Assembly: GCA_030610655.1 (NCBI GenBank)
Contig: JAUWRG010000004.1
Span: forward strand, 1 to 53,333
DNA from: Dehalococcoidia bacterium
GTDB taxonomy: Bacteria; Chloroflexota; Dehalococcoidia; E44-bin15
Direction of reading: 5' to 3'
Length of the DNA stretch: 53,333 bases
Every line of letters begins with the position of its first letter. Position 1 is the stretch's first letter. The notes beneath the pieces are model-generated. The model was given only the letters and a program-made list of their open reading frames with translations. It did no database searches and was not told where the DNA came from. Below, piece after piece: positions 31,438-40,917 of this stretch. The position numbers and the translations under genes are program-made.

Positions 31438-32016
31438 CTAGCCTTTAAACAGTTCTCTATTCATCTCAGGCAGCAGCTTTGGCAGCAACATCTCAAGTCT
31501 GGTCTCATAAGTATTGTCTATCCTGCGTTTTTCCTCGATATCCTCAGCAATAACCCCTCCGGTGCAATCGAACTCCTTAACTTCCATTATCCTGTTAGCT
31601 AATTCTTTGTCCTCTGCAAGGAATTTTTCCACACTGCTTACATCTTTAGGAGAGACATAAATCCTACATTTAGCCCCACCCAGTCCGTTCATGGCCTCTT
31701 TAATTAAGCTCAGGAGATGGCTTTCATCACTTGCGATCCCTGATAAATTCTTCTTTACTCCCTCAATTATTTTGGCGATTATGTCAGCTTTCGCGCGTAA
31801 TAGTTCCTGACGCGCCTTTATAGAGGCCTGAGCGAGAATTCTAGCAGCTTCTACTTCAGCTTCTTCTAGCATTTTGTCTTTCTCTTCCATGCGTCTTGTT
31901 TCACGCTGTTTTTTGGCCTTCTCTATCTCTTCCTGTGCCCTTTCCTCAGCCTCCCTTACTATATTGTGAGCTTCCACCCTTATCTTACCGACAACAGCTT
32001 CACTTATTTTCTCCAT
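31438..32016 (-). CDS. atpE: V/A-type ATP synthase subunit E
   Basis: 192 aa; charged coiled-coil N-terminus, GGVIAEDIEEKRRIDNTYETRLE. Confidence 0.9.
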   Translation of the reverse strand: MEKISEAVVGKIRVEAHNIVREAEERAQEEIEKAKKQRETRRMEEKDKMLEEAEVEAARILAQASIKARQELLRAKADIIAKIIEGVKKNLSGIASDESHLLSLIKEAMNGLGGAKCRIYVSPKDVSSVEKFLAEDKELANRIMEVKEFDCTGGVIAEDIEEKRRIDNTYETRLEMLLPKLLPEMNRELFKG

Positions 32017-32030
32017 TTTCTAGGACACCT

Positions 32031-32510
32031 CTAGAAAAGTCCTAACATGCTTAGCGCCATTATGGTGAACACCAATCCTAACACACCTAGGAGCTCGACG
32101 AACACGGCTAGCATCATAGAGTTAGTCAGTATCCGCCCCTTTGTCTTGGGTAAAAGTGAGATACCTGAAGCACACACACAGCCTTGATACCATGCTGAGA
32201 AGAATTGGGCAGAGGCGGCTGCAACACAGCAACCAAGCACAGCAAAGCCACTGCCACCGGCATCAGGCATAGCAGCGAGCTTGGGAACTACCGTGGTTAG
32301 AACAAGTATCAGCACGATAAGCCCGTAAAAGGTTTGTGTCATTGGCAGAGATGCTAATACTATAACATTTCTGAGCTGTCCCGGCTCCTCAGCTAGTGTG
32401 GCTGCTCCAGCGGATCCAGCAGTACCTATACCTAACGAAGACCCTGCCAGACCGCCAGCCAATGCTATCGCCCCTCCGAAAATTGCTAGTGATTCAGGAC
32501 TGATTATCAT
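32031..32510 (-). CDS. atpK: V/A-type ATP synthase subunit K (proteolipid, double hairpin)
   Basis: 159 aa; four hydrophobic segments; LPMTQTFYG, FFSAWYQG, FVELLGVLG motifs. Confidence 0.93.
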   Translation of the reverse strand: MIISPESLAIFGGAIALAGGLAGSSLGIGTAGSAGAATLAEEPGQLRNVIVLASLPMTQTFYGLIVLILVLTTVVPKLAAMPDAGGSGFAVLGCCVAAASAQFFSAWYQGCVCASGISLLPKTKGRILTNSMMLAVFVELLGVLGLVFTIMALSMLGLF

Positions 32511-32641
32511 CGTACACCTCCGTTTTACAAGTTAGTTAATATGTGTCCTCTTGTCCTAGGTAAGGATGAAAAAGTTTAAAAAGACACGACGTCGCTTTGA
32601 TTCAAGATCAAGTATCATCTTTGTCATGTTTGTGCTCCACT

Positions 32642-34648
32642 TTAAGCTCCTCCTTTGACTGGCACAAATGCTCGCTTCCTCAGCCGAAATGGACTATACT
32701 CTCTGCCACCCCCTTCATAGAACTTGAAGAGAAACTCTACAAAGCAAAGTCTGAGAGAATGTACAAAACAACAGATACCACTAAGAATCAAGTTGATTGC
32801 ATGTCCAATAGCCAAAATTATGACAAATACTAAGCTGCCAACGATAAGGTGAACCATGCCGGCGGGCCCGTCAGGCACCATCCCGGATATCAAACTTGCC
32901 ATCAGGTTGAAACATGACGCCAAGTAGAACGTAGCCAAGCCCACTCCTGCTAGCCTGCAATATGACATGACATCACCTAGAATCCCAGTTACATCAAACA
33001 ACCAGAAGATGCCTCCTAAAAAGGCGCCTTTTTGTATAATAGAAGAGGCCACAATTAGTATCGTGCCCAGAATCATAACATATAACAAGATAGAATATAT
33101 TTGTGGGGTCAACAGAGGAATATCCACATGAAGTATGGCATGTATGATCCAGGGTATCCCGGCGATTTGAAGTGAAAATATCCCGAGTTTACTAAGCACT
33201 ACCCCCTTTTGCCCTTCTCTTATTCCCTTAACGAGCGCGAGCACGTGGGCTATGTTTACATGAACGAGACCTATGACTAACGAGAGCACTATGAATGACA
33301 TAGGATCTCCAAGCGCTTTTCTAATTCCTTCAGCAAGGGCTAAGCTCTCAATCCCAAAGAATTTGTAAAAATCACCCAAATAGTTTCCAGTAAGCAAACC
33401 AATAATTAGAGCAACACCACTACTTATATAAAGTGTCCTTTGGAATAACTTAACTCCCTCGGATTCTGGGTCATCATCGAAAAATCGCAAGCCATACCTC
33501 GCGAATAATATGATGGCGATAGCATAAACTACATCTCCCAACATAAGGCCAAAGAAAAAAGCAAAAGAGTAAGCTATTATCGGTGTAGGGTCCCACTCCC
33601 TATACTTTGGGGTGGCAAAGAGATTCACGATGACTTGGAATGGCTTAAGCGGGGTTAGGTTCCTCATCTTGGTAGGAGGTTCCTCTGCTTGTTCCGGCCT
33701 CCTTGTATCAATGAACACATAGCCTATGTTCTCCCTGACTTCAGATATTGTGGCCTCAGCATTGGTTTCTGGAATCCATCCTTCAATCAATGTGACATAT
33801 TTTGTTTCACAGGCTTTTTCTAAAACCGATAGCCTTTCATTTTCTGCTGACAATGCCTCTCTGAAGAGAACGAGCTTCTCCAAATTCTCCCTGGTTTTAC
33901 CTTCGATTTCCCTATTAAGTTCCGTCAGTTCCTCTTCAAGGCCATGAATCTTGTCACCAACTACTCTGAGAAATTCCGTGAGGGTCAAATCTTCACCGGG
34001 AATCTGCAGAATCTTGCCTCCGCTTTCCTTGACTATAGACTCGATGCTCTCTTTACCTTCAACCTTAGCAATTACATAGAGAATAGTCTCGTTTTCTATT
34101 GTGGCAGCCGTGCTTCCAAGTGAGTAGTTCTTAAGCTTAATAAGTGAAGTTTCAGGTATTTCACTGGGAAACGCGAAAACTCCAGAAAAAAGATAGCTTC
34201 CGGAGAAACTTAAGTCTCTTAACCTGATATTGGTCTGCTGCTCAAGAGGTCCAAGATACTTGCTTAGTTCTGTTAGCTCCTTAACCTCCTCGCTGAGTTT
34301 AGCAGATCTCTGGTGCATGTTGCTGAGCTTGGTACACAGTCTTCTGACCTCGCTATCGGTTTCGTCAAAGGGTCTAGTGTAAATGACCTCAATATCCTCT
34401 CCCAGAGGCACCCTCTCTCCCTTTGGTATGTAAGCCAATACATCGTCTATGGCTGTTAATAACTCACCAACTTCCCTTCTTTCATGTTCGATAGCTTCTC
34501 TATCTATAGGCCTCAGCTCCGCACTCTCCTCAACATGAAGCACCCCAACTCTATGAAGAGTTTTCAAAGCCTTATTTGAATAGTCCTTGGCAGTCACTAC
34601 TCTGACTTTGAGCATAGGCTCAGGAGAATTGAGGACTAAAGGTATCAT
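32642..34648 (-). CDS. atpI: V/A-type ATP synthase subunit I
   Basis: 668 aa; soluble coiled-coil N-half and multi-TM C-half, FFFGLMLGDVVYA. Confidence 0.93.
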   Translation of the reverse strand: MIPLVLNSPEPMLKVRVVTAKDYSNKALKTLHRVGVLHVEESAELRPIDREAIEHERREVGELLTAIDDVLAYIPKGERVPLGEDIEVIYTRPFDETDSEVRRLCTKLSNMHQRSAKLSEEVKELTELSKYLGPLEQQTNIRLRDLSFSGSYLFSGVFAFPSEIPETSLIKLKNYSLGSTAATIENETILYVIAKVEGKESIESIVKESGGKILQIPGEDLTLTEFLRVVGDKIHGLEEELTELNREIEGKTRENLEKLVLFREALSAENERLSVLEKACETKYVTLIEGWIPETNAEATISEVRENIGYVFIDTRRPEQAEEPPTKMRNLTPLKPFQVIVNLFATPKYREWDPTPIIAYSFAFFFGLMLGDVVYAIAIILFARYGLRFFDDDPESEGVKLFQRTLYISSGVALIIGLLTGNYLGDFYKFFGIESLALAEGIRKALGDPMSFIVLSLVIGLVHVNIAHVLALVKGIREGQKGVVLSKLGIFSLQIAGIPWIIHAILHVDIPLLTPQIYSILLYVMILGTILIVASSIIQKGAFLGGIFWLFDVTGILGDVMSYCRLAGVGLATFYLASCFNLMASLISGMVPDGPAGMVHLIVGSLVFVIILAIGHAINLILSGICCFVHSLRLCFVEFLFKFYEGGGREYSPFRLRKRAFVPVKGGA

Positions 34649-34980
34649 GCTGCCTTCGCCCCCGTGATGATGCTCACTATGAGATCAACAATTTCTGCTA
34701 CTTTCTTGTCGGCATTGGTACTAATTTCAGAGGCCTTCCTTACAGAATCTGCGATTTTCTCCTCGGCTTCCATACTAGCCTTATGAACAATCCCGTCACA
34801 CTCCAGTTTGACTTCAGCCATAGGCAACTCGGAGGAAAGGATTTCCTTAGCCTCTTCTCTGCCCTTAAGGAGAATTTCGTTGGCTCTAGTCTTAGCCTCT
34901 TCGAGTAGCTTTTCAGCTTCAAGCTCGATGTCTTCAACACTGCTGGAAATCTCCTTCATTGCCATAACACACCTCTTCAA
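34645..34980 (-). CDS. V/A-type ATP synthase subunit H/G-like
   Basis: 111 aa coiled-coil protein first in the operon; ends overlapping the atpI start. Confidence 0.7.
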   Translation of the reverse strand: MKRCVMAMKEISSSVEDIELEAEKLLEEAKTRANEILLKGREEAKEILSSELPMAEVKLECDGIVHKASMEAEEKIADSVRKASEISTNADKKVAEIVDLIVSIITGAKAA

Positions 34981-35059
34981 TAATTCTCCGGGTCATCACT
35001 AGCCGACTTCTGCATATGAGCTCTTCCTGCGAGTCGAGGAGGTAAGCATTTCGATTTCA

Positions 35060-35446
35060 GTTAGTAAGGTGGTCAATTAAGCCCTTGATTATAGCGAAAT
35101 AATTTACCATTGCTGTTACGCGACCTTTTCTCATCGACTATTGGTACTTCATAGACTTCTTGCTCAAGCATGATATCTATGGCCTCCTTCACTTGTCAAC
35201 AGCCTTCATAATTAACGAGGTACCCATTCAATCCTTGGCATATTTTTCTCTGTACTCGCGCACTTCTACCACCTTCAACAATTTCTCGGTGGTGATGATG
35301 CGTTTGAGTCTATTCTCGTGATTTACCGTACAAGCGAGCAATGTCTCCTCGTTCTCTGCTATCTTCTCTACACCTTCATACAACGGGTCTTTTTCACCGA
35401 TTTTCACAAACTTCTGTGTCATCAGGTCCTCGACTGTTTTCTTCAT
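35060..35446 (-). pseudogene. Degenerate paralog of the CBS-domain gene at 24745-25188
   Basis: 72-aa ORF (35228-35446) matches the N-terminus of the intact CBS protein; similarity to its C-terminal part continues out of frame to about 35060. Confidence 0.8.
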
Positions 35447-35480
35447 TTCGCCTTCTTATGTAGCAATCTAGGCGTAACCT

Positions 35481-36503
35481 TTAGCCCGCCGGCGCTCCTA
35501 TAGTGAAAAGGAAATACGCTCCGATAATATATATCCCCAGCAAGGCCACAGAATACCAACTCATCCCAATCGGTGTCTTTCGCTTGGGTCGGAAGATGAG
35601 GCCAGCAATAACGATGACACTCATCAGGACGACAATGGTTGCGGTGATAACATGGCTTTGGGAGACTGCGGAAAAGATGGGAGCATGGCGGTAGAAAATG
35701 TCATAACTGGCAATACCGATGCCCATATTGAACATATTGCTGCCTAGTATGTCGGCAATCGCCATATCTATAGCGCCAATCCTCAATGCTGCGAAACAAA
35801 CAGCCAATTCAGGGAGTGATGTGGTGATAGCCAAAAAAAGGCTGCCCACGAAGGTAGCACCCAATCCGGTCACCACGGCGATCTCATTTCCCACCATCGC
35901 CAGCCATGTTCCTGCTCCAATGATAGCAATCGCCGCAATCCCAAAGCCCAAATAGGCTTTTCTCGATGAAATATTCTTATATCGAAGTGCCCCGGTCTCA
36001 ACACTTAGGCCGCTCCGCTCACGCCGAAAAATCCTCCTTGATCCCCATAAATACAAAAGAACAAGCGCCAGACTGTAGACGCCTACCCACCCTATAGCTC
36101 CATCCCAAACCCTGGTTCCAAGTATAATACTACCACCAGCAAAGGCAACAAGCAATACCCCCAGACCCGCTGAGAGCTTATGCCCCTGACTTGCCTTCGT
36201 AAGTAAGGGCCCGCGACGGTATGTAATATCCAAAAGAGCAATGATAAAAAGGTTGAGCGCGTTGCTGCCAAAGATGGTTCCCATCGCTAGATCCGGTCCT
36301 TCCGGATCCCCGACTACAGTGACTGCGCTGATGCCGGTGATTATCTCGGGAAGGGAGGTTACAATGGCTAGGAGCAAGAGCCCGACCCAAATCCCGCTTA
36401 GTCCTGTTTTCTCTGCGATGACATCCCCGTAGTGCGCTAGCTTCGTTCCAAAGAAAAGGATGAGAACGACACAAATGAGTAATTTGACCCAAACCAAGAT
36501 CAC
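35481..36503 (-). CDS. CaCA-family calcium/sodium exchanger
   Basis: 340 aa; alpha-repeats TSLPEIITG...GTIFGSNALNLF and TTSLPELAV...ADILGSNMFNM. Confidence 0.92.
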   Translation of the reverse strand: MILVWVKLLICVVLILFFGTKLAHYGDVIAEKTGLSGIWVGLLLLAIVTSLPEIITGISAVTVVGDPEGPDLAMGTIFGSNALNLFIIALLDITYRRGPLLTKASQGHKLSAGLGVLLVAFAGGSIILGTRVWDGAIGWVGVYSLALVLLYLWGSRRIFRRERSGLSVETGALRYKNISSRKAYLGFGIAAIAIIGAGTWLAMVGNEIAVVTGLGATFVGSLFLAITTSLPELAVCFAALRIGAIDMAIADILGSNMFNMGIGIASYDIFYRHAPIFSAVSQSHVITATIVVLMSVIVIAGLIFRPKRKTPIGMSWYSVALLGIYIIGAYFLFTIGAPAG

Positions 36504-36760
36504 ACTTTGCTTCCCCAGGTATTCACTGAGCAGCGATTATACCATGCCCAGAGGCAAATTCACAAATGGGTCCCTTCACGATAACCATGCGCTTCGTTGA
36601 CAGGTAGCGTTCCATCTGATACATTACCGTACACAGGCGACAGAGGAATGAAAGTTTTGGTTCTAGAGCCACTGTCGGAAATGCGGGGCAACTGCAGAGA
36701 TTCTAAACCCAGGGATGAAGTTGCTTGGCATTTAATTCTATATGATGAGAGAGTACTAGA

Positions 36761-37183
36761 GTGGCCAACCGCTGGCATCTTGTAAATAGGAAAAAGCTAT
36801 TTTGCATCATGTCAATATTACTAGCTGGCATTTTTTTGGGCTACTTTTTCTTTGTGAGCTGGCTTCTAGGTTTTGTAGTGAGCAAATTGGGAGGGGGTAA
36901 AAAGACTGGAGAGCTAGGCAGGGTCAAGTCAATTCTCATTCCATTTGGCAAGCATAAGATTCATGTTCACCATTGGCTCATAGCCTTACTGCTAATTCCT
37001 GTTGGTTTCTTCGCATCTGTCCCGTTACTGTCTACGGTGACCATCTGTGGATTCTTAAGTGGTGTAGCCTTTCAAGGTATCTACAGTTACCGCGACTGGC
37101 ATAAGATTATGATCCTCAGGCATAGCAATCGAGAAATGTGCGGCGCTGAGGAAGGCGCCGTCCTCAAGGCGCAACTCGACTAG
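36761..37183 (+). CDS. Hypothetical integral membrane protein
   Basis: 140 aa with about three hydrophobic segments. Confidence 0.55.
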   Translation: MANRWHLVNRKKLFCIMSILLAGIFLGYFFFVSWLLGFVVSKLGGGKKTGELGRVKSILIPFGKHKIHVHHWLIALLLIPVGFFASVPLLSTVTICGFLSGVAFQGIYSYRDWHKIMILRHSNREMCGAEEGAVLKAQLD

Positions 37184-37286
37184 ACGGTTGGCTATGCACA
37201 TTGGTGGAACATGAACATAGATAGTTCGAGCGAGGATGGGAGCCGTTTTCTTGCGGAACGATGGCTAAGAAGGGGGGGGGCGTGCG

Positions 37287-38540
37287 GTGTTAAGCGATGC
37301 TAGCGTCTTATATTTAGTGCTTCTTTTTCTTTGCTTGGTTGCCTCAGCTTTCTTTTCCAGTGCCGAGACTGCGTTTGTCTCGTTGCCCAAGACGCGGGTG
37401 AAGCACATGGTAAGCACTAGGGTGAGTGGTGCGGAGCGGGTGGAAAGGATGATGGCACAACCGGAGAGATTGCTGGCGACAGTGCTGCTTTGCAATAACT
37501 TCGTTAATGTAGCCGCTGCTGCGCTGGGCACTGCGGTAGCGGTAACCATCTGGGCGGGCGATATCGGGGTGCTTATCGCCACTATAATAGTGACTATACT
37601 GCTTCTGATATTCGCTGAGGTGACCCCCAAAACCCTGGCTATGCGACACCCAGAGCGACTGGCTTTGCTCTACGTTTACCCTATGGGGGTGATCACTACG
37701 ATTGCCTACCCGTTAGCGGCTGGATTGAGCTGGATTGGCTCGGCGCTCGCCGGGGGCAAGGCTCGTGTGCCTAAGGCACTGGTGAGCGAGGAGGAGATCC
37801 GTAGCATGATCTCTGTGGGGCGTGAGGAGGGCACTGTGGAGGAGGCTGAGGCCGAAATGTTGCATAAGGTGTTCGATTTCGGCGATCGCAGCGTCCGTGA
37901 GGTGACAACCCCTCGCCCTGAAGTTACGTGGATCGAGGAGGGGACCGAGTTAGCCGACTTCCTTGCTACCTACGCCGAATCTCCTCATACTCGCTTCCCT
38001 GTTTATCGGGATAATATTGACAATGTGGTCGGAATCCTCTCGATAAAGGATGTGCTCATGGCTGAGGCTAAGGGTTCTCTAGATCAAGGGAGCGCAATTG
38101 ATGAGTTGGTACGTCCTGTTAGTTTTGTTCCTGAGACGAAACGCATTGCCCAACTCTTCGCTGAGATGCAGTCTCAGGGCTACAATATGGTGGTTGTCGT
38201 TGATGAGTTTGGGGTCACCAGCGGCATTGTGACCATGGAGCAACTGGTGGGCGAGATCGTGGGTCAGTTCGGGGATGAACTGATGGGTGAAACGAAAGAT
38301 TTCACGTTTATCGATGAGCAGACGGTTCGAATCGATGGCAGCATGCGCGTGGAGGATGCCAATGAAGAGCTAGGCTTTGGGCTGCCCGAGGGAGACTATG
38401 ACACGGTAGCCGGTTTTATTCTCAGTCTGCTAGGTTACATTCCTAAAGAAGGGGAACAGTTGAGGTACAACGGCTTGAAGCTGGTGATTACCGAGATGCG
38501 CGGATTAAAGGTCGAGAAGATCCTGGTGACCAAGGAGTAA
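37287..38540 (+). CDS. CNNM/CorC (hemolysin-like) family transporter
   Basis: 417 aa; FFSSAETAFVSLPKTRV, CBS pair, CorC_HlyC C-domain. Confidence 0.9.
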   Translation: MLSDASVLYLVLLFLCLVASAFFSSAETAFVSLPKTRVKHMVSTRVSGAERVERMMAQPERLLATVLLCNNFVNVAAAALGTAVAVTIWAGDIGVLIATIIVTILLLIFAEVTPKTLAMRHPERLALLYVYPMGVITTIAYPLAAGLSWIGSALAGGKARVPKALVSEEEIRSMISVGREEGTVEEAEAEMLHKVFDFGDRSVREVTTPRPEVTWIEEGTELADFLATYAESPHTRFPVYRDNIDNVVGILSIKDVLMAEAKGSLDQGSAIDELVRPVSFVPETKRIAQLFAEMQSQGYNMVVVVDEFGVTSGIVTMEQLVGEIVGQFGDELMGETKDFTFIDEQTVRIDGSMRVEDANEELGFGLPEGDYDTVAGFILSLLGYIPKEGEQLRYNGLKLVITEMRGLKVEKILVTKE

Positions 38541-38541
38541 T

Positions 38542-39189
38542 ATGCAGCGAATTCGAATCAACTTTTCTCGCGGCGAGAAGGTTAAGTACATCTCTCATCT
38601 CGATTTGATGCGCCTTTGGGAAAGAGCGCTCAGGCGGGCTAGCATCCCGATTGCTTACTCGCAGGGATTTAGCCCGCACCCCAAGATCTCCATTGCTGCC
38701 CCTCTCCCTATCGGGGTGACTAGCGATGGCGAGTTGATGGATATTTCGCTGAGAATGAGGGTTTCCCCTTACTATTTTACCAAGGTGGTAGGTGAACAAT
38801 TACCTATTGGCATTAGCCTCTTAAGGGCGGAACAGGTGGAGCTGAGGCTGCCCTCGCTACAATCGCAGGTGAGGCAGGCGGAATACCAGGTTGAGTTGGA
38901 GACCAATAAAGGGGCTGGTGAAGTGGAGGACATGCTTCACTCATTCTTGGCCAAAGAGCATATACCCTGGCAGCATCAGAGGGATACCGAGATGCGGTAC
39001 TACGATCTTCGTCCCCTGGTGTATCGCCTGTGGGTTGTGGGGTGGCAGGAATCGGTGTGCACCCTGGGGATGTGTCTACGTGCCGACAGCACCGCTACAG
39101 GGAGGCCCGAGCAGGTTACTGCGGCTCTGGGATTTGCCAATCGCCCAAGGTCGGTTCACCGAACCAGGTTGATATTGGCGGGCAGCTAG
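38542..39189 (+). CDS. TIGR03936/DUF2344 family (radical-SAM-linked) protein
   Basis: 215 aa; KVKYISHLDLMRLWERALRRA...AYSQGFSPHPKISIAAPLPIGV. Confidence 0.88.
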   Translation: MQRIRINFSRGEKVKYISHLDLMRLWERALRRASIPIAYSQGFSPHPKISIAAPLPIGVTSDGELMDISLRMRVSPYYFTKVVGEQLPIGISLLRAEQVELRLPSLQSQVRQAEYQVELETNKGAGEVEDMLHSFLAKEHIPWQHQRDTEMRYYDLRPLVYRLWVVGWQESVCTLGMCLRADSTATGRPEQVTAALGFANRPRSVHRTRLILAGS

Positions 39190-39190
39190 T

Positions 39191-40309
39191 GTGGCGGAGC
39201 TTGATCTAAAAAGGCAGGAGAAAGCAAAGGCTTACGCTAAGACTGTGCGCCGTCTTTCCTTTGTCGAACTGGGCCTCAGTGGTAGTTTCATCCTGATTCT
39301 CTTACTCACTCCGCTCTCCGCTGGCCTGCGGGATATCCTAGATTTCCCACAGCCTTTGAGGGTGGCTTTCTATTTCGCCACCCTAATGATATTCTTGGGG
39401 ATAGCGTCTGCTCCCCTGAGCTTCTATGGAGGGTTTGTGATACCTCGCCGCTTCGGCCTCTTGAGCCAAAACTTGAGGAGCTGGCTCCTCGATGGGATGA
39501 AGAGAGGGACTTTGGGTTTTTTCCTTGGTATTGGGGTCATTGTTTGTGTTTATTTGCTTCTGGGTAGTTTCCCCGACCTATGGTGGCTTTTCGCTGCTGT
39601 TTTTCTTGTTTTACTCACTGTGGTGATGAGCAATCTAGCTCCAATTATCATTGTCCCCCTTTTTTATAAGCTTGAACCTCTTACCGATGCCAGTCTGAGG
39701 GAGAGACTGGAGCGCCTTGCGGAGAGGGCGAAGACGAGGGTGCGGGGCGTTTTCGCTATTAACCTGAGCAGCAAAGCCACTACTGGTAACGCTGCTCTTA
39801 TTGGGTTTGGAAATACCAGGCGTGTTGTTCTTGGCGATACTATACTGGATCGATACTCCCCAGAGGAGATCGAGGTAATCATGGCGCACGAGCTGGGGCA
39901 TCATGTACACCGCGACATCACCAAACTCATCGCTCTTCAGTCGGCGATCATCTTGGTAGGATTTTACCTGGCGCACCTAGTTCTAGTGGTTGGCGTACCG
40001 TATTTTGGCTTTAAAGGCATTGACGATGTCGCTGCCTTCCCCCTGCTTGCTGGGGTGTTAGGCGTCTTTGCCCTTCTTTTGGAACCATTGATTAATGCCT
40101 ACAGGCGTCATATTGAGCGATCTGCTGACGAATATGCCTTGACTCTGACCGATAATCCTGTGGGCTTTATCACGATGATGACCAAACTTACCAACCAGAA
40201 CCTGTCTGAGGCGCAACCCAGTCGCTGGGTGGAACTGCTATTCTATGACCATCCCCCCTACTTCAAGAGGGTGGCTTGTGCTCTCAGCTACGAAAAGGGA
40301 GAAAAATGA
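39191..40309 (+). CDS. M48 family metallopeptidase (CAAX prenyl protease 1-like)
   Basis: 372 aa; zinc motif MAHELGHHVH; ERSADEYALTLT. GTG start assumed. Confidence 0.92.
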   Translation: MAELDLKRQEKAKAYAKTVRRLSFVELGLSGSFILILLLTPLSAGLRDILDFPQPLRVAFYFATLMIFLGIASAPLSFYGGFVIPRRFGLLSQNLRSWLLDGMKRGTLGFFLGIGVIVCVYLLLGSFPDLWWLFAAVFLVLLTVVMSNLAPIIIVPLFYKLEPLTDASLRERLERLAERAKTRVRGVFAINLSSKATTGNAALIGFGNTRRVVLGDTILDRYSPEEIEVIMAHELGHHVHRDITKLIALQSAIILVGFYLAHLVLVVGVPYFGFKGIDDVAAFPLLAGVLGVFALLLEPLINAYRRHIERSADEYALTLTDNPVGFITMMTKLTNQNLSEAQPSRWVELLFYDHPPYFKRVACALSYEKGEK

Positions 40310-40917
40310 GGCTTATTTTAGTGAGACACGGCGAAACGATGTGGAATCGGGAGAATCGAATTCTGGGGCATACCGATATCGAGCTAAGCGAGAAGGGGAG
40401 AAAACAGGCAAAGCGATTGGGCGTAGCACTCAAGGACGAAGACGTGACTGCAATCTACTCCAGCTCTCTGAGGCGTGCCAGAGAGACGGCTGATGAGATT
40501 GCACGTTATCATCATTTGGAAGTGATCCCGGAAGATGCCTTTATGGAACTGGATGCCGGCGAACTGGATGGGCTTACCTTTGAAGAGGTTATGAAGAGGT
40601 ATGGCGAGTTTTTGAAAGAATGGGCTAACAATGCATCATCATTGAAGATACCTGGGGGAGAGTCTATAGCCGAGGTCCAGAGAAGAGCATGGTCCGCCGT
40701 GAGCAAGCTGGTTGACATCCATGCGAATGAGACGGTTATCGTGGTGAGCCACTCCCTCGCTATCCAGAGTATGATCAATAAGGCATTGGAAATGAACCTA
40801 TCCAATCTTAGGAGGTTGCGGCTAGACCTCGCCTCGATAAGTATCCTCAACTTCGGCAAAAGCGGCATCTCACTGCTGCTGTACAATGATACCTGCCATT
40901 TGGAAAATGGGGTTTGA
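40306..40917 (+). CDS. Histidine phosphatase family protein
   Basis: MRLILVRHGETMWNRENRILGHTDIELSEKG; start at 40306 preferred. Confidence 0.93.
   Translation: MRLILVRHGETMWNRENRILGHTDIELSEKGRKQAKRLGVALKDEDVTAIYSSSLRRARETADEIARYHHLEVIPEDAFMELDAGELDGLTFEEVMKRYGEFLKEWANNASSLKIPGGESIAEVQRRAWSAVSKLVDIHANETVIVVSHSLAIQSMINKALEMNLSNLRRLRLDLASISILNFGKSGISLLLYNDTCHLENGV

Noticed and set aside
36560-36785. ORFs 36560-36778(-) and 36597-36785(+)
   Set aside because: Short, mutually antisense, no recognisable features; probably intergenic.
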